64,000 nt of DNA, from contig CM053146.1 in the NCBI GenBank assembly GCA_028571685.1, positions 20,743,431-20,807,430 of the forward strand, given 5' to 3'. The position numbers were made by a program, and so were the translations under genes. Shown here piece by piece: positions 22,046-34,233 of this stretch (position 1 is the stretch's first letter; each line of letters opens with the position of its first letter). The notes under the pieces are model-generated. The model searched no databases. It worked only from the letters and a program-made list of their open reading frames with translations, and was not told the DNA's origin. The DNA is from Heterohyrax brucei (taxonomy: Eukaryota; Chordata; Mammalia; Hyracoidea; Procaviidae).

Positions 22046-22904
22046 TGGTCACTCCAGATGCATACTGTAGTTGCTTTGTTTTTCTCTGGAAAAGCATTAA
22101 GTAGAGACCTGGAGGTTGAAACTGTTAAGCTTTTCTGATGGAATGTCTAGACATAGGTAGGAAGGGCCTCAGAGATGAAAAACACTGGCTACAAAGAATG
22201 CTGAGGGAAGCAATAAAAAGGAAAACAGTGAATGTCCTAGACACCAAAAGACCTGGATGCCTGGACTTTGTCGCATGGCATGGGCCAGGTAAGTTCCTTT
22301 TTCTTCACTGGACCTGTCATTTCACCTATACACTAAGTGGTTGAGAGTGAGTAACCTGCCAGAACATGCTGACTTGCTAGTTACAGGGCAAGCACTAACT
22401 CTTTACACGGTGGTGGGCTATGGCAGTGAGGGTTGGGGCAGTGGATTGCTGTGGTGGCCGCTGCTGCGAAAAGAAGGGCTACCTCTGTCATCCTTTGAGT
22501 TTCTTTTCTGACTGAAGTCCTGGAGTCTAAGCACAGCTGAGATGACCATCTGCCTAGACAGGGGTGGAGCCAGGGGCAGACACCACACTGCCACCAAACC
22601 CACCAACTTACGGTAAGTGAGGCCTTGCTGTGCCACTGACGTTACTGACCTACAATGATTTTCTTTTTTTAAAAAAACAAAAGCAAGCAAACAAACAAAC
22701 AAAACAGCTGTTCTTGAAACTGACCACAAAAGCCTCTTCTCAGAAGTTCTGCTTACATGGTAGTCTTACCCTGCCTAGCAGGGGTATGAAAAAAAAAACA
22801 AGCAGTACTGTTCCTCCCTGGGTGGCCTGATATAAACCTACAGAAGGCGGGGGATGGGGGAGAGGAAAAAGGAAGAAGAGGACTGTACTGACCTACTCTC
22901 CAAC

Positions 22905-23080
22905 AGACACTGTACTGTAAACGCACTGTACCATGCCCATCTTTCAGACAAAGGAACCAAGGCACAGATTTGTTAAATAATTTATTCAAAGTCTCCTGGA
23001 TGTCAGGAAGTAGAGCCCAGTTTTGATTCCCAAAGTCTGTTTTCTACTGTACCATGCTGTCTCCTTGGAGTGACCACTAT
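22905..23080 (+). mobile_element. MIR-type SINE fossil
   Basis: Ordered matches to MIR: catctttcagacaaaggaac, aaggcacagatttgttaaat, then gagcccagttttgattccc and a final gtaccatgctgtctcc. Confidence 0.7.
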
Positions 23081-23356
23081 TTCTTCCAGAATAAGCTGGG
23101 TGTGACCAATGAGGTTTTTAAACTTTGAAAATGCCTCTACTCCCATATCTACATCACACAACCTGAAATGAACATAGGAAACTGTGATGCTGCTTCTACT
23201 AACAGCCAACATCTTTCAGCTCCTAACTCCTCAAGTTCATTTTAACAGTGAGTCTGCTCTAGCTGTTCTGCTGAGAGCAAGAGGCTAGTATACAGTAATT
23301 ACACATCAAAGAAACAGAAACAGACGGCGCATAAGAACATTAAACATCACAAAAGC

Positions 23357-23362
23357 TTTATT
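23357..23362 (-). promoter_or_regulatory. Polyadenylation signal AATAAA
   Basis: On the minus strand CTCAAATAAAGCTTTTGTG is followed within 30-60 bases by a T/G-rich element (tctgtttctgtttctttgat). This is the arrangement expected at a strong mRNA 3' end, with cleavage near 23335-23345. Confidence 0.6.
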
Positions 23363-24174
23363 TGAGTGGGGTCTAATCTACAGTTCTCATTTCAGTGTAT
23401 AAACTGACAGTCCAGTGCAGTGATTTTAATACAAGTCATAAAAAACTGTGGAACATGTGAACAGTGCACTTGATATAAAAATAAACTACACTGTAAGAGC
23501 TATTGCAAAGTATTACATATATAAAAAGTAAACACAAAACAGTTTATGACATCCTGCTAACCATCTAACATACCAAATATGAAGACAGAAGGAACAAGGG
23601 ACTCATGCTATTAACAAACCAGCTCTCTGGTAACTGACTGCATTACTGTTTCCATGTGACAGACAGAGCACGAACTTCTGGATGCTACCTCTTAGAAATG
23701 AGAAACAGCACAGCTCTGCTAATATGCATATGCTAACAGGGTTCAGCTCACAGAAAATTTCCATAATCCAAACATTATTTTCTCATCCAGGTGACTAACA
23801 GGAAAAATTCCCAAGTTTCTTCTAATCATTCAAGAACTACAGTGCTTCAATTTTTGAGGAAACAAACAAAAACCCAAATAAACCAGAAACATGACAAATA
23901 AAATGCACATTTGTCAGTATACAGCAAGATTCTAGATTTCTAAGCAACTAAAAAGCTGAGGGCAAGATTCATAAACATCGGTGAGCTCCCACAGTAGTCT
24001 CTTCAGAGCTGGGGGCCCATAACTGCAACCTGTCTGGATTGCGGGTGAGAATGACTCCGCGGTCTAGAAATGCTAAGTGCCTCCAAATGACGAATGACTG
24101 GTGGCAGAGCCTTTCTGAACACCTGCCTATCTCCAGGTAGCCATTTCTACTACTTTACAACACTCAAAACCAGG

Positions 24175-24335
24175 TCAGTACTTTGTTTTTGTCAATGAAG
24201 TTTTACTGGAACACAGCCATGCTCACTGTTTGCTATTTTCCGTGTCGCTTTTGCACTACAACAGAAGAGCTGAGTAGTACTGACTCTCCCTAGCTCTTTC
24301 CAGACAGTTTGCTGACCTCTGCTCTAAATGAGAAG
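24175..24335 (-). mobile_element. hAT-type MITE fossil
   Basis: Contains gttttactggaacacagcc, ttttgcactacaacagaag, gctgagtag and a terminal cagtttgctgacctctg, in the order of a common mammalian hAT (Charlie-group) non-autonomous family. Exact family name and strand not certain. Confidence 0.5.
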
Positions 24336-24799
24336 ATAGGAGCTTTGTTTCTTAAAACCTTTACTTTAGAAAACCATGGAGGAGTTTTCTCTGTGCCTGC
24401 CAGCTGTTCCTGGTAAAGCAGCATTGCTGAAGTAACCCCTGAGCTTCTGCTGTGAGGTTTATCTAAGACAGAGGCTTTCAGTCAAAATTCAGAAGCAGAA
24501 GAGAATAAACAAGTAGATTCATGGAATAAGCCAGAGATCTTCACCCTTAAACGTCCACAGAACATCTGGGATTATGCAACAGCAAATCAAGGTCAAGACA
24601 AAAAAAATCAGACTAAAAAATTTTTTTTGAAGGACTTTTCTGTTAAATGACATAAAACATTCATGAAAGCAGTTGAGGGAATGTCTGAATTTCTCAAGAT
24701 CAAAGGAAATAAGCTTGAAAACGTTAATGATTGTAAAGTGCTGATTAAAATCCTTGCCTGATCTCTCAGGCCAACTAGAAAAATTACATGACTAACGTT

Positions 24800-25350
24800 G
24801 AGAGGGTGAGGTTTATTTCAGACCTTGCCCCGGGGCCTGAGACTATTCTCTTCAACCAGTGATCGGAAAGCTACAGGCCACTGCCTAGATCCAGATAACG
24901 TCGCAGTTCCTAGAAGAAATGCATCTCACCTTGTGACCCACCTTACAACTCTGACTCACCTTGTGACCCCCAAAGCCTCCACGTTTAGATGAGATGTTAA
25001 GATACCAAACAGGTAACATCACCCACCTTGTGACTTGACCTTGTCCAGGAACCTGAGAGGGATGACCATTCAGATAACATCACAGTTCCTGCAAAACTCA
25101 CCTCATGACCTTCCTACTTGGGCACGTGGGAATCACCCCCTCTGTTTTTCCTAACCTTTCCTTCTCCTTCCTATAACACCCTCTGGCTTGAGATGAGGTG
25201 TTAAGATGGTTTTTAGGGTGCTAATGCACCATCTTCTCAGATCGCCAGCCATCTGAACAAAGTGCAGTCCCTCCCCATCGACAGCATGAAGCTGTGACTG
25301 GGTTTCCAGTTACAAGCCGATCTCCAGAAAGGTGGGAATAAAATAATGTG
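24800..25350 (+). mobile_element. Possible LTR with internal duplication
   Basis: Two related blocks, agataacgtcgcagttccta (24894) and agataacatcacagttcctg (25074), lie about 180 bases apart, each followed by a cac-ctt/cat-gacc motif. Downstream, tcttctcagatcgccagcc looks like an LTR R/U5 region. Borders and target duplication not found. Confidence 0.35.
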
Positions 25351-25474
25351 AACCTTTTCTTTGTAGACAAAAGAGAATACCACTTACACAGTCAATATGA
25401 AATAGAATCACATTATTTTGCAAGTTCTGAGGAAGCGCAAGGACAGGTAACTGAAAGGGACATGTCTTATTTTA

Positions 25475-25641
25475 AACCAAACCAAAAACCAAACCCACTA
25501 TCACTGAGTAATTTCCAAGTCATAGCAACCCTATAGGTTGGAGAAGAACTGCCCCATAGTTTCCAAGGAGTGCCTGGTGGATCCGAACTGCCGACCGTTT
25601 GGCTAGCAGACGTAGCACTTAACTACTATGGCCTGACCTGG
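25475..25641 (-). mobile_element. AfroSINE-type SINE in the 3' UTR
   Basis: Full-length minus-strand copy, so in sense with the gene. On the plus strand it runs ccaaacccactatcactgag to the head side cacttaactactatggcctg. Its Pol III boxes would be transcribed as part of the mRNA. Confidence 0.85.
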
Positions 25642-28266
25642 GGTTCTTCTCCGTTCTGCCCCCCAAGACAGGCAGCAGACCCTCCTGCAGAGCACTGTTG
25701 TGAGAGGAGTGCTCAGAGCAACAACAGCATGACCGGGAACCCTCCCGAACCATGGAGGCAATGGCAGGATGGAAGAAGTCTCACCACTTTCTAAGTGCCT
25801 TCTTAAATTCTGCTGATAGTCCTAACTTTTATCATCTTTGTATTGAGTTATCAGCATTAAAGCTACAACTGGACACTCCCAAAAGCAAGCAACTGCACAG
25901 TGGCTGAGCCCCATGGCTACAAGCTGCCTCAGGTTCATTTGTTTTGTTGTCTACCTCAGTCTTGTTACCTCTGCTGTAAATCACCTCCAGGCAGGTTTCC
26001 AACTGAGGAAAGCTACCAGTCTCTAAATAAATTATTGTTCTCGTCCTCTTTTCAAACGTGTTCTCATTCCTCCTGACTTAGTTAATTAAGTCTGCCAACA
26101 TTTCTTTTTAGCTATGTTGTACTATTTTATGGCAATCTCATCCTGATACAGAAAAACTTCCTCTCCATCCAACACTCATTTTGATCAGTCTGTAGCAGGG
26201 TTTCAAACCTGTTCATCTGGTTTGAACCAGTCCCTTAGGTTTACATTTCTGACAAATTCCTAGGAAGTTATGCATAGTAATTAACTGGTTTCTTGTGAAA
26301 AACCAGACTCTGATTTAGTATATCTGGGGTGGAAAAGCAAGTTTTCAGGAGAGGTTGGAAGCCTTGGTCAGCAGGGCTATTTCACCTTATCTGCGGATCA
26401 CAGCGTTACTTGGTTATCAGATAATTCTTTTCTGGTTGGTCCTATGCCTTGAAGGTCACCAGCCAGCAGCAACACTTCAGCTGCCTCTTCGTGCACTTCT
26501 GCCTGCTTTCTTCCCCAGTATTGTCTGGGATCTCTGTAACAATACCCATTACTGACTCAAACACGCTTCTCTCAACTTGTGAAGACGGACATGTCCCCGT
26601 CCCTATCTGACACATCCTCAGATGCCCCCACCTCACAGGTGAGCACAACGAGATGAACTCGCACAGGAGCTCAGGGGTGGTACCCGCGAAAGAGATGACA
26701 GGATACCTCTACCTGCTATCTATCTACTCTGTCAGGTCTAATTCATCATTAAAGTATTAATGTCCACGTTCACCACTTCATGTCAGGGCAAGAAAACAAC
26801 ACTGACTTTTGAGCTTGAGATTCAAACAAACTTTAAGTAAGTACCTTTCGATAGCCTGACTGATAAGAATACAAGTATCTGAAGACAGATTATGGAATAC
26901 ATTTAGCTATTCTGATTTCTAAATTTTGGGAAATTTAAAATAAAGGTGATGTTACCTCCTAAATTGGATGGGAAATGTAGACATTTTCAAGCCTTGGGAG
27001 GCCAACTTGAGCCTTCCATTCCGTCTGTGGCAATCAGTACAATATCCTGTACAAAAAGTCCTGAGCCAAACTCCTGGTTCCAGATGTCACGGTTGCCAGA
27101 AAATGTTTTACAATTCAGCACTGGCAAGATGCCCACCAAAGAAATTCACAAGCTTAGCATTAAATGTTAAGTTAAGGGGAGGCAGCCAACAAGAAGTGCC
27201 AACTTCCTTTCCTTCAGTGAAACTGCTTTGTGCAAAAGTAGCTTCCAGTCCCTCCAGTTCCCTGGATAACAGTGGGGGGTCATAATTCCTGATCTTTCCA
27301 GCCAGACACTAGTGCTTATTTGCCTGAGCACACACTATCCTACAGGAAGTCTAAGATAGTCCAAACCACGGGGTTTTAAAGATCATAAAACCTGGTGCTC
27401 TTTTACACTGACCAGTACAAATCAGTGCTCAATTATGTACACATCAGATGACAGAAAACCTCAAAATAAATCCCCAGAGGAGTCACTTAACATCAGTTCA
27501 CAATAACAAGGAATGAACTTTATCAACAAGGCTTCCAGATCATCCTCGTTCTCCACACAACCGAGGTTTACCTTCCCTGTCTAAAGTTCTAAGGAGAAAC
27601 AGTGCTGTTTGCTGGGATTACAGATGGTCATTTTATACTTATCTGTGCTTTTGCATATAGAAACATTTTTGAGGAGAAAGAAGGTAAAACTCTAAGTTGA
27701 TACTATCAATAAACTGAGTCAGAACTCCAGTTTTCTTTAGCCTGGTTAAGTTCAGTGACCCTGTATGCTGCTTTGTACAGACAAAAAGAGATGAAGAAAT
27801 TTTAGAATTCTTCTGTAAATGCCAAATTCCCATTTTAACATCAGTTCTTTTAGCATGTTGCATAGATATTCAAGAAATAAATTCCCCAAACTCTGCCCAA
27901 CACTCTATTTCTGTCTGGCGTTTTTTAGTGTTGTTTTCAGAGTTGGCAAGCTTATTATTCAGCTTATACTGAAGGGAACTGGAGCCTTGCCTGAGTCTAA
28001 ACTGGCTGGCAAGCCCCTACTTGCTCAGGGAAGGAGTGCCTTGGAAGCATAAATGTAAAGGACTCTTATCCCATGGTGTCTTATACAGTAACCCGTCCTT
28101 CACCCAATTTCTCAACTGAGAAGTTACCGAATGTGTGTAGTGCACACTGCTGCTTCCTGTGGCAATGCAGAACTGAAAAAGTCACAGCCAACTGATGTTT
28201 CTGCAGTTCTTCTCAAGCTTATGGTTACCTTGATATAACCTGAGTACTAACATAGCTAGCCTTGTA

Positions 28267-28455
28267 AGAAAGGAGCCCTGGCAGCCCAATGGTTAAGAGC
28301 TCAGGTACCAACTGGAAGGTCTGTGGGAGAAAAGACCTGGTAATCTTCTTCCATTAATATTATACCTCGGGAAGAACTATAGGGCTGTTCTGCTCTATTG
28401 CACAGGGTCACTGGGGGTCAGAATTGACTTGATGGCCCACAGGAACAGTGCAGTA
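28267..28455 (+). mobile_element. AfroSINE-type SINE, variant
   Basis: Head aggagccctggcagcccaat with gttaagagctcagg, a middle gagaaaagacctggtaatct, and tail gtcactgggggtcagaattg ending gatggc. The middle resembles the body of the tRNA-Gly SINE at 11206 (ggcctggtgatctacttct). Antisense to the gene. Confidence 0.75.
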
Positions 28456-29045
28456 AGAAGCTGAACATACGAAAGGCTGAAAATCCTCTGTGCTCTCAAC
28501 TTCTCTTTAATACTGTTATAAAAGAGCTGGCCCTTAACAATCTATCTACACAGCATCCTCAGTAACTTCCTGAATTCCTGATTTCCAGGTAACAGCTGGA
28601 ATTTCTCTAATAGGCATTCAGATCAAGGACATTCACTCTGGTAACAGAGGGGGAAATAACATTCAAAAGGCTGTTGACCACCAGAGGCAGCCTCATTTTG
28701 GAGTTCTTATAAAACTGTTAAAACCACTAGGTGGAGCCAGGAATTTGAAGAAAACTGCAAGGAAAGTAATTCCCTTGTTTCAGAAATTTACAATTTTAAT
28801 AAAATCATAAAAGAGACGAGACACCCTCATTTGAGCAGAAATGCAGCAGGACTGAACCCTTCCAGTTGGACGGAGTATGCAGCTGTTTTTGCACAGAGCT
28901 GAAGTCAAATCTTGGTAGAGCTTTTTTTACCTAAAAGTAAAGGACAAGCTCCTGAAATCTAACATCATCCAGCTGAAATGAATTCCAGGATGAACTGCTG
29001 GAGAGTGCCGGGCATTCTGGTTCCTGGTGGGCAAGGAGCAAGCCC

Positions 29046-29112
29046 TTAGAGCTCAGTTGTCAGTAAACACTTTTCCTTCAAGGCAGGTTCTTTGGCCAAA
29101 GTTGGAGGAGAA
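29046..29112 (-). CDS. Terminal coding exon of unidentified gene
   Basis: Last coding segment of the minus-strand gene. A good acceptor (ttctctcttttcag) lies at 29113 upward. The previous exon ends two bases into a codon (AG), and the first base here completes AGT (Ser). The frame then reads SPPTLAKEPALKEKCLLTTE and L before TAA at 29048-29046, 22 codons including stop. The other two frames do not fit the upstream phase. The peptide is hydrophilic with Lys/Glu alternation and looks like an unstructured tail. The 16.4-kb intron upstream contains a MaLR provirus, two RTEs and many SINEs. Gene identity unknown; splice junctions are predicted only from sequence. Confidence 0.55.
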
Positions 29113-29587
29113 CTGAAAAGAGAGAATGAGTTATTCAGTTATTCAGTTGCTCCCATTCAGGCTGGGAGCAACAAGCATTCCCTGCCAGTGCCATGTGTCG
29201 CATGCCCAGAGTAAAGTAACTAACATGCTAAAACGAATGTTCAGCAATTCCTAACCTGAGAATGAGGTTTCCACAGAAGGGAATTTTTTAGATAACTGAT
29301 GCTCATCTCATTTTGAAATAAAATTTAAAGAGGCCACAATTTCTCTTGCTTCCTTGGACAAAATGTACCAAACATATATTTTATGATTTTTTTAATGAGT
29401 TAAGGATATTATTGTGAATATCAAGAATAGCAGAGTGATCAGCATGACAGCAATATCCTCAGGTAACACCAAGGGAAATGGGTCTCCTTCTATAGTCCCA
29501 GATGGCTGTGTCTGAGTTCCTAAACCAGTTAATCTATTTTGCTAAAGCTAGTGAAAAATAAAAGTATACAGCCATTGCCTAAGGGTC

Positions 29588-30108
29588 TGTTTTAGTACGC
29601 TAATTATGTTCTAAAACAGAATTGCCACAGAGTAGATGGCTTTAACAAAGGAAAGTTTATTCTCACACAGTCCAGTAGGCTACAAGTTCAAATTCAGGAT
29701 GTCTACTGCAGGGGGAGCCTGTCCCCACTGTCAGCTCCGGAGGAAAGTCTGGTATTGCATCAGTCTTTGTCCAGGGATCGTCTTGGCGCAGGAATCTCAG
29801 GTCTGAAGGACGCGCTCTTCTCCTGGTGTAGCTTTCTTGGTGGTATGAGGTTCCCAATTCTTAGCCTGTTTCCCTTTCATCTCTTGCAGGCTGAAAGGAT
29901 TAAGGGTGGGACATGCCACACTCCAAGGAAACTCTCTTTACAGTGGGGCAGGAAGGCGATCTTATAAAGAGATTTACAGTCCCACCCTAATCCTTTAATG
30001 TCTAGTACAGGAAAATCACAAAATGGAGGACAATCACAAAACTGGAAATCACGGCTCAGCCACACGGCTACACATATTTTTGGGGGGGACACAATTCAAT
30101 CCATGACA
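29588..30108 (-). mobile_element. MaLR 3' LTR of a minus-strand provirus
   Basis: A 521-bp LTR, low edge tgttttag (LTR 3' end) and high edge ccatgaca (LTR 5' start). Near its 3' end on the minus strand are gtctggactgtgtgagaata-like text and the polyadenylation signal. It is joined at 30109 to an internal region and pairs with the LTR at 31138-31638. Confidence 0.85.
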
Positions 30109-31137
30109 TCCCACCCTTTGGCACCCCAAAACTCACATCATTGAAATATGTAACACATTCATCCCATCATAGCAAAATCATGTCCATTCCATATGACAGA
30201 AATCTGAAATCAGTTCTAAGTCCAAAATTTAAAACTCTTCTACCCCTGTGAAACCTAGAATATAAGCTCTCTGCTTTCAAAGGTATAAGGGCAGTACAGG
30301 CACAAGCTACACATTCCATTACAAATGGGAGAAACTGCACAGAAAGAGGGCATTAACAGGCAACAGTTAAGTCAGCAGAACATACTACATTAGCCCTCAA
30401 AGCTCTGAAAATACTCTTACATTTTCTGAGACATTCTACACAATGACCCTGCCCTCCAGACTCTAGGTATTGGCCACATTCTGTGGGTTTGGAGTGAAGA
30501 CCCCCAGCCCTGTACTACAACTCTGCCTTCAAGGCCCGCTTGGACAGAAACTCTGCCCCACTGGCTTTAGGTGCACCCTAAGCCCAACTGAGTGGCAACT
30601 GCACCCTTACAAACACAAGACGCCATGCTTTTAACCCTTTCAAACCCCTGAGGGTTTGAGACTGAGACAGCTCAGCTTCTCACGCTGTTTGTCTCTGCAG
30701 CTTCAGCTTCCTGTGGCCGCATGGCCCGGGCCTCAGGCCCACATCTGCCCCTCTGGGGCAAGTGTTCCAAAGCTCTGTAGCTCCACTGATTCAAGTGCCC
30801 AGAGGCACCCCACTCTTGCTGGAAACCATCCTGCACAAAGGCACTCAGCTCTCTAACTCTGTGGGTCCGCAAGGCTAGCTCCACCGATTCAAGTGCCCAG
30901 AGGAACCCCGTTTCTTGAGGAAAACGCTGCACAGGCACTCAGCTCTCTCGTTCTATGGGTCCGCTCCAGCGCTGCCTCTGGTTCTGCTGCTGCTGTTGCT
31001 GCCACCAGTCCTCTGTTGTTTCTCACCATCTGCACCTTCTTCATTCCTTCTGAATCTTCTATCCGTTCACTTTCAAAATAGCTCCCACATTTTAAGTATT
31101 TGCCAGAGCTGCACCCCACTCTCATGATACCAAATTC
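30109..31137 (-). mobile_element. MaLR internal region, non-coding remnant
   Basis: About 1 kb between two same-strand MaLR LTRs. No gag or pol frame is recognisable. At the 5' LTR junction, five bases after the LTR, the minus strand reads TGGTATCATGAGAGTGGG (31132-31115). This closely resembles the complement of a tRNA-Leu 3' end, the primer type of ERVL/MaLR elements. Related internal text is at 58771-59639 and 43870-44335. Internal codons near 30960-31010 are low-complexity (gctgct repeats). Confidence 0.7.
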
Positions 31138-31638
31138 TGTTTTAGTCAACCAGTGCTGTCTAAAACAGAATTACCACAGAGTGGATGGTTTTAACAAAGG
31201 AAAAAAAAGTTTATTCTCATACAGTCCGGTAGGGTACAAGTCCAAATTGAGGACGTCTACGCCAGGGGAAGGCTGCCCTCACTGTTGGTTCTAGAGGGAA
31301 GTCTGGTACTGCATCCGTCTTTGTCCAGGGAGCATCTTGGCACAGGAACCTCAGGTCTGAAGGACGCCCTCTTCTCCCGGTGCTGCTTTCTTGATGGTGT
31401 GAGGTTCCCAATTCTCTGCCTGCTTTTCTTTCCTTTTATCTCTTGTAGGATGCAAGGATTAAGGGTGGGGCAAGCCACACTGCAGGGAAACTCCCTTTAC
31501 AGTGGGGCAGGGAGGTGATCTTATAAAGGGCTTTACAGTCCTACCCTAAGCCTTTAACATACAGTATAGGAAAATCACAAAAAGGAGGACAATCACAAAA
31601 TACTGGAAATCATGGCTCAGCCACATGGCTACACATAC
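31138..31638 (-). mobile_element. MaLR 5' LTR of the same provirus, 5'-clipped
   Basis: Same LTR family as 29588-30108. The low edge is tgttttagtcaaccagtg. On the high side it breaks off after ggctacacatac, so the first ~30 bases of the LTR and the outer target duplication are lost. Confidence 0.85.
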
Positions 31639-31699
31639 CCTCCTCAAGGGTAACAAGTTCTAAGAGCTGTGCTGCTTCTTCAGATTCTTCCTGCTCACC

Positions 31700-31985
31700 A
31701 TTATGATGACAGGCAAGCTCCAAGATGACCCCCAAAGACCCCACCTCTCAGTATTCACTCTTGTGTAATTGAACCTCTTGGAATGTGGCCAGGATTTGTG
31801 ATTGCTTCAGAAGAGATGTAATTTGATGTCACTTCTGTAAGGAGATTATATAAGATTGTGGCTTCCATCTTGCTAGCCCTGAATTCAGACGTCTAGCCTC
31901 CTAAACCATGAGAAAATACATTTCTGTTTGTTAAAGCCACTGCTTGTGGTATTTCTGTTATAGAAACACTAAGATGACTAAGACA
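31700..31985 (+). mobile_element. MLT1-like LTR
   Basis: Contains ccaagatgacccccaaagac, gattatataagattgtggct, and an end with ttgttaaagccactgcttg and actaagacag. Older than its neighbours. Confidence 0.55.
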
Positions 31986-32335
31986 GCCACAGCTTGTGGT
32001 CATTTGTTACTTAGCAATAGATAATATAATACAGTTGTGTTTATATAATCCATCTACACTGCAGTTCTAGTTTATCAATCCTCATTGCTATGGAGTATTA
32101 CAGTATTATCTAATTGATCAATATTGGACACTTGCCAAGTTTTCAGTTGGGGCTACTGGGAGGGAACACACCTGCTATAAATATTCTGGTACATGTTTTT
32201 TTTTATTCTTTTAGGTAGAGGCTTAAAGAGCTACGTTGCTAACCCAAAGATCAAAGGTTGTGACCTACCAGTCACTGCACAGGAGAAGATGTGGCAGCCT
32301 GCTTTCTTAAAGACTTATGACCTTGGAAATCCCAT
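31986..32335 (-). mobile_element. L1 3'-end fragment
   Basis: Degenerate L1 text such as ctatggagtattacagtatt and acctgctataaatattctgg. Low quality borders. Confidence 0.45.
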
Positions 32336-32339
32336 TAAA

Positions 32340-32495
32340 AAAATCAAACCCACTGTCGAGTCTGACTCATAGTGACCCTATAGCACAACACAGAATTGTC
32401 CCATAGTTTCCAAGGAGTGCCTAACGAATTCAAACTGCCAACCTTTTCATTAACAGCCGTAGCACATAACTACTACATTACCAGGTTTACGTACA
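32340..32495 (-). mobile_element. AfroSINE-type SINE
   Basis: Plus-strand text cccactgtcgagtctgactc, ccatagtttccaaggagtgc and cactac-like head at ccgtagcacataactac. Confidence 0.8.
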
Positions 32496-32790
32496 GGGCC
32501 ACTGAAATGGAATCAACTGGACTTGACCCACAGTGGGTTTTCAGCAGAGGCGTGGGTGGCAAAGGCCTGTTTATGTAGGTTGGGGAGATGAGTAAAGCCC
32601 ACCAAGTACCTCTAAGAAGGGAGGGGAGGGAAGCAGAGCCCACAGGGAAAGAGGAAAGAACGGTCTGCACAGGGCTGATTGGGGTGCGGAAGGATGAAGG
32701 GTCTTCTTACATAACTCTCCAGTTTGGGTTTTCCATGGGCATCTCCTATCTAAATTCCTGTATCTGTCTTTCAATGGATATATACTTGCA
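32496..32790. other. Unassigned DNA before a MaLR LTR
   Basis: No repeat or gene recognised. The last ~60 bases may be L1. Confidence 0.35.
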
Positions 32791-32793
32791 TTT

Positions 32794-33317
32794 TGTTTTA
32801 GTCACCTAGTGCTGCTCTAACAGAAATAGCACAGAGTGGATGGCTTTAACAAAGGAAGGTTTATTCTTACACAGTCCTGAAGACTACAAGTCCAAATTCA
32901 GGGTGTCTGCTCCAGGAGAAGGTTTTTGCCCTTGTCGGCTCTGGAGGAAAGTCTGGTATTGCATCAGTCTTTGTCCAGGGAGCATCTCAGCGCAGAAACC
33001 TCAGGTCTGAAGGATTCACTCTTCTCCTAGTGCTGTCTGCTTGATGGTGTGAGGTTCCCAATTCTCTGCCTGCTTCTCTTTCCTTTTATCTCTTGTAGGA
33101 TGAAAGGATGAAGTGTAGTACAAGCCATACTCCAGGGCAACTCCCTTTACAGTGGAGTAGGGAGGTGATCCTATGAAGGGATTTACAGCCCCACCCTAAT
33201 CCTTTAACATACAGCACAGGAAAACCACAAAATGGGGATAGTCACATGATACTGGGAATCATGGCCCAGCCACATGACTACACATATTTTTGGGGGGACA
33301 CAATTCAATCCATGACA
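32794..33317 (-). mobile_element. MaLR-type solo LTR with perfect 5-bp duplication
   Basis: A 524-bp LTR on the minus strand. CATTT flanks it at 32789-32793 and 33318-33322. Low edge tgttttagtcacctagtg, high edge aattcaatccatgaca. It is the cleanest MaLR copy in the window. The five-base duplication fits ERVL-type integrases. Confidence 0.9.
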
Positions 33318-34233
33318 CATTTCTATTACATGTGTACGTAAGAATAGAATCAGTCACTGGGTTTGCTCAGCCTTAGTAGATAGTGCCAGGTTTATTTCCA
33401 ACATACAGATTTACACTCTACCAGCAGTGTAGGAGAGTTTCAATTGCCCTACATCTTCACAAATACTTGTGCTGTTCTTTTCCCTTTAGTCATTCTGGTT
33501 GTATCACATGATGATGTGAGCCTGCATTGCCAATGGCTGGTCAAATTACGTGTTTTCATATATGCTTACTGGGCATCTGAATTTCCTCTTGTCCACAGCC
33601 TATTCAATCTTTTTCAGATTTTTCTACTGAGTTTTTATTCTGCTGAAGCTCTTTATATGAGTATGGGTCCTCTGTCACATAACATACAGAGAAAGTGTGA
33701 GTGTACATATATTTTTCCTCACTCTGTGGCTGTCCTTTTCATGCTGTTGAAATCATATGTTTTGATCAACTGAAGTTTTTGATATAACGCGAAGTTATCA
33801 CTCTTTTCAGTCAAAGCTTTCTGCAACATATGTAAAAACTCAGCCCCTAAGCCAAGATCAGTTTTCACCTATTTTTTTTTAAAACTTTATTATTTTATGT
33901 TTTCTGTTTAGATATGTAACCTACCTAGAACAGATCTTTTGTGTATGATAAAAGTTAGTGTCAAGATTAATTTTTCCCCCTCTGGATACCTATGTCCCCA
34001 TAGCACTGTACCATCACCTCCTTCATAAACCAGGCACCTGTACACATGGGGGTTTCATACTGGACTCTATTGTGAAGACAAACAAGCTCTTTTTCATATG
34101 TAATTTTTCTTTTGTAAACTGTAAAGCACTAGCACCTAATCCTCTGAACACACTCTTTTTGCAGGGCAATTATTAGGCATGTAAGTATTTAAAAATTAAA
34201 TCACTAAATCAGTGTATAGCATCAGGATTATAG
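33318..34233 (-). mobile_element. L1 fragment
   Basis: Minus-strand L1 text after the solo LTR, for example actctaccagcagtgtagga and cttgtgctgttcttttccc, consistent with ORF2 3' sequence. Frames broken. Confidence 0.55.

Larger units (their letters stand above)
23340..29045 (-). other. Long 3' UTR of the minus-strand gene
   Basis: About 5.7 kb between the stop codon at 29046-29048 and a consensus polyadenylation signal at 23357-23362. It is poorer in L1 and LTR sequence than anything else in the window, which suits a transcribed UTR. It contains SINEs at 25475-25641 and 28267-28455, a hAT fossil at 24175-24335 and a possible LTR at 24800-25350. No long open frame. The continuous-UTR reading is inferred; intermediate polyadenylation sites (for example near 24808) are possible. 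Confidence 0.5.

Noticed and set aside
29046-29112. Alternative frame FSSNFGQRTCLEGKVFTDN for the last exon
   Set aside because: It is open but requires the preceding exon to end on a codon boundary, whereas that exon ends two bases into a codon.
30656-31149. Coding exons with gctgct repeat (leucine-rich frame)
   Set aside because: The interval is the non-coding internal region of a MaLR between two LTRs; the frames are chance.
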